Assembly: GCF_002127325.2 (NCBI RefSeq)
Contig: NC_035448.2
Coordinates: forward strand, 119,244,538-119,308,537
DNA: 64,000 nt
Direction of reading: 5' to 3'
Source: Helianthus annuus
Taxonomy: Eukaryota; Streptophyta; Magnoliopsida; Asterales; Asteraceae
Below, in pieces: positions 61,375-64,000 of this stretch (the stretch's first letter is position 1; each line of letters opens with the position of its first letter). The notes beneath the pieces were generated by a model that worked only from the letters and a program-made list of their open reading frames with translations, was not told where the DNA came from and ran no database searches. Both the position numbers and the translations under genes were made by a program.

Positions 61375-61386
61375 TGGTATCAGAGC
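61375..61386 (+). other. Primer-binding site of element H
   Basis: TGGTATCAGAGC, 3 bases after the LTR end; initiator-Met type. Confidence 0.95.
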
Positions 61387-61914
61387 CACTGGTTAGAGTG
61401 AACTTGGTTTTAAAACGATTTTTATAAAACCAGACTATAACCGAACAGATCCGAAATCGACCATGACACTCAGCTCCAGACTGCAAGGTTCGTTTCTTGT
61501 TTACTATGCATAGTATCTATAGTGTTTGCTTATAGACAACACCACACGTGAATACACACTTGGCACTATAGTATGAATGTATATGTTAACACCCCATGTC
61601 ATGTGCGACACTTCTTGAACTTTCATGCTCTATGTTGGGATGTCATTTGTCTTGTTGCTCGAATTCGGGGAAACCTTTTAACATGAATTGGGAGGAACTG
61701 AGATAAATATGCAAAGTGGATTATTATTATGGGTGCACACATAATAATAATGCGGGGTGCATGTGAGTCCCAGTGAAACTTGACAAATGTGAAAAGGGGT
61801 CCACTATGTTTGTTGATGTTATGTTAGAACGTAGAAATCTGTGGAGATCATAGTAATGCTTGCCTCCTACTTGTACTTGCATGTTGAATCCTTCCTTTTC
61901 TTATATGTAGACTC
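61387..61914 (+). other. Leader of element H
   Basis: About 530 bases without an extra ORF, unlike B and C, and without the hairpin array seen in B. Confidence 0.7.
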
Positions 61915-62053
61915 ATGAACGAACGTGGCAGACGTAATGGTGGACGAGGTGGAGGCCGCGGTGGTAGACGTGGCCATATTGCTATGACACAAGCTGAGTT
62001 AACCGATCTCATCAACACTCGCGTGGCTGAAGCCTTAGCGGCTTATCAGGCTG
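61915..62053 (+). CDS. Element H gag, exon 1
   Basis: The ATG at 61915 opens an Arg/Gly-rich N-terminus (RGG-type repeats) and then a short helix TQAELTDLINTRVAEALAAY. A donor at 62054 (CTG|GTACAG) leads to an 82-base intron, phase 1. Confidence 0.75.
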
Positions 62054-62135
62054 GTACAGCGTGTACCAAACACTCTTATTCTTTGCGTCATATGCTTGAG
62101 TCTGACTTGTTTGTTATATGTTCTTTCGTTAATAG
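62054..62135 (+). other. Predicted gag intron of element H (82 nt)
   Basis: GTACAG ... TTTCGTTAATAG|GT. Reading through it shifts out of the conserved frame, while splicing joins exon 1 to the CTFKTFMDSKP core in phase. Confidence 0.65.
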
Positions 62136-63240
62136 GTCAGCAGGTCCAGCAAAATCCGCACCATCCACCTGTTTGCACGTTCAAAACCTTTATGGATTCT
62201 AAGCCGCAGACCTTCAGTGGTACTGAAGGGGCTGTAGGACTCCTGCGTTGGTTCGAAAAAGCGGAGTCCGTATTCGCGATGTGTAACTGCCCTGTTGGGG
62301 ACCGAGTGAAGTATGATGCGGGCACGCTCGAGGATGGTGCCCTGACATGGTGGAATGCCCAGGTTCAACTGTTGGGCATCTAGGCGGCGAACGCCACTAC
62401 GTGGGATGACTTTAAGGAGTTGATGAGGGAGGAATACTATCCTCGTGATGAGATACAGAAATTAGAAAACGAATATTATGATCTGAAAATGGTGGGGTCT
62501 GAGATTGAAGCATACGTAAAGCGGTCATATGAGTTGGCTGACTTGTGTCCGAATTTGTCCCGACCTATGCCTCGAAGAATTGAGTTGTTCATCAAGGGAT
62601 TACCTCCACGAGTGAAGGGTTTGGTTACTGCAGCAAACCTCAATAACTTAACTCAGATTGTCCGTTTGGCTCATAAGATCGTTGATCAAGAGGTGGAGAG
62701 CAATTCGCTGCCACCACGTGTTTCTACTGCTACTACTACTGCTGCCACTACTACAGCTACTACCCCCGCCACTGACAGCAAGCGCAAGTGGAGCAATGTG
62801 GACAAGGTGTCCAATTCAGTGCAGTCACAGAAAAGGGCAGATACTGGCAGCAATCGTAGTTTCAGCCAGTCGTCTTCAGTGAATCAGAATCAGGGTAACA
62901 GTTCAGGTCAGGGTTCTTATGCGGGAAAACTACCAAAGTGCAGTAAGTGCAACTATCACCATCGGGGGCAGTGTACTCGAGTATGTCACAGGTGCAACAA
63001 AGTGGGGCATATGGCTAAAGATTGTAGGGTTTCACTTCCGAGACAACAGCAGCAGCAGCAGCCACAGCAACATGACAGACAGCCACCTCAGCAGAATCAG
63101 GGTAATCGCAAGAGTTGCTTTCAGTGTGGTGACGAGGGTCATTTCAGGCGGGATTGCCCTCAGTTGAATCAGAATGCGGGTAATAACAACAACAATGGGA
63201 ACAACAATGGGAACAACGGGGGAACGGTGCGCGTGGGCGC
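62136..63240 (+). pseudogene. Element H gag core and zinc fingers
   Basis: It encodes CTFKTFMDSKPQTFSG, LEDGALTWWNAQVQLLG, a Thr/Ala-rich linker, CSKCNYHHRGQC, CHRCNKVGHMAKDC, a Gln run and CFQCGDEGHFRRDC (about 63115-63160), then an Asn/Gly repeat. An in-frame TAG lies at 62381-62383. A one-base frame change near 63225 separates it from the protease. Confidence 0.92.
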
Positions 63241-64000
63241 GTGTTTACTATTGGAGCTGGGGAGGCACGAAATGACGGCAACGTAGTGACTGGTACGTTT
63301 TTAGTAAATGGTATATTTACTTCTATTTTATTCGACTCTGGTGCCGATTGGAGTTATGTATCTTTGGGGTTTAGTCGTCAGCTAGGGTTGAGTCCTACAC
63401 CACTTGTAACCAAGCACATAGTAGAGATAGCTAATGGTAAAACAATTGAAGCTTCACACGTTCTTGTTGGGTGCAAACTCGACCTCATGGGTCAAGTGTT
63501 CGATATTGATCTACTCCCTGTTACTCTTGGAAGTTTTGATGTGGTTATCGGCATGGACTGGTTGTCCAAACATCAGGCGGAAATTCTCTGTAAGGAGAAA
63601 ATCGTGCGTGTTCCTCTCCCTAGCGGAGAATCTTTATCGGTTCAGGGTCATCGTAGTGGTGCCGCGGTTAGCATTATTACAGCGATGAAGGCTCAGAAGT
63701 TTCTGCGTAAGGGCTATCCTACTATTTTAGCTCTTGTTACTGATTCGCATTCTGACGAAAGGAAGATCGAGGATCTTCCAGTTGTTCGTGAATTCCCTGA
63801 TGTATTCCCTGAAGAACTTCCTGGTTTACCTCTGCACCGTCAGGTAGAATTTCAGATTGAACTCGCGCCAGGAGCAGCCCCGATTGCTCGTGCTCCTTAT
63901 CGTCTTGCACCAGGAGAGTTACAGGAGTTGTCGAATTAACTCCAGGATCTGTTGGATAGGGGTTTTATCTGACCTAGCTCTTCGCCTTGGGGAGCCCCTG
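63241..64000 (+). pseudogene. Element H pol: protease and start of reverse transcriptase
   Basis: Protease with LFDSGADWSYVS and VIGMDWLSKHQAEI, then [20 protein letters not shown] and the start of reverse transcriptase. In-frame stops occur at 63937-63939 and near 63970. The remainder is outside the window. Confidence 0.92.

Larger units (their letters stand above)
58972..64000 (+). mobile_element. Element H: Gypsy chromovirus, 5' part, runs off the right edge
   Basis: LTR, primer site, spliced gag and protease followed by the start of reverse transcriptase are visible, in chromovirus style (protease motif FDSGADWSYVS). Stops and one frame change show that this copy is defective. Confidence 0.93.

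Overview
This window is plant nuclear heterochromatin. It is almost entirely LTR retrotransposons, nested inside one another, with one Helitron, one MULE-type DNA element and one SINE. All eight primer-binding regions that I can see match the initiator-Met tRNA type, and the Gag/Pol proteins are plant Copia (Sirevirus-like) and plant Gypsy chromovirus-like (Del/Tekay-like). From memory of these protein families, and not from a search, the closest match is Asteraceae. I see no intact host gene. One roughly 210-base strip (50076-50284) may be non-repeat flank.

Layout. (1) 1-14405, minus strand: element A, a Sirevirus-type Copia element. Its 5' LTR is at the right; gag, pol and a long 3' env-like gene run leftwards and its 3' end is off the window. 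(2) 14406-14860: a Copia gag remnant (D), the target into which A inserted. (3) 14861-50070, minus strand: Gypsy element C. Its pol is split in the reverse transcriptase by element B, with a CGTAG target duplication. Its leader holds two extra ORFs and a SINE, and its 5' LTR ends at 50070. (4) 16999-44682, plus strand: B, a large Gypsy chromovirus with 3.6 kb LTRs, a leader with tandem hairpins, an extra acidic ORF, a spliced gag and a degraded pol. (5) 23605-36944, minus strand: F, a non-coding LTR element inside B's gag (duplication TGTCC). Its right LTR carries a Helitron (33009-36497), and the Helitron carries a MULE-type element (35429-36429, duplication CATTTAAAA). The nest is therefore five deep: C > B > F > Helitron > MULE. 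(6) 50285-58971, plus strand: G, another non-coding LTR element, with a hairpin array. Its 3' LTR is cut by (7) 58972-64000, plus strand: H, a Gypsy chromovirus that runs off the right edge.

How the parts work together. A, B, C and H encode Gag, protease, reverse transcriptase/RNase H and integrase, all broken by frameshifts and stops (H and A are only partly visible). F and G encode nothing recognisable but keep LTRs, primer-binding site, polypurine tract and a small hairpin before that tract which B also has. This suggests they were mobilised in trans by chromovirus machinery.

Most unusual observation. The env-like gene of A appears to have its own promoter and intron. A TATA box sits exactly 8 bases from a GTTTCGCTT motif, the same arrangement as in A's LTR promoter. 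The first downstream ATG is followed after three codons by a consensus splice donor, and the matching acceptor opens the env-like frame in the same phase. Other structural findings are covarying hairpin arrays in the leader of B and in G, and a duplicated, palindromic primer-binding site in F.
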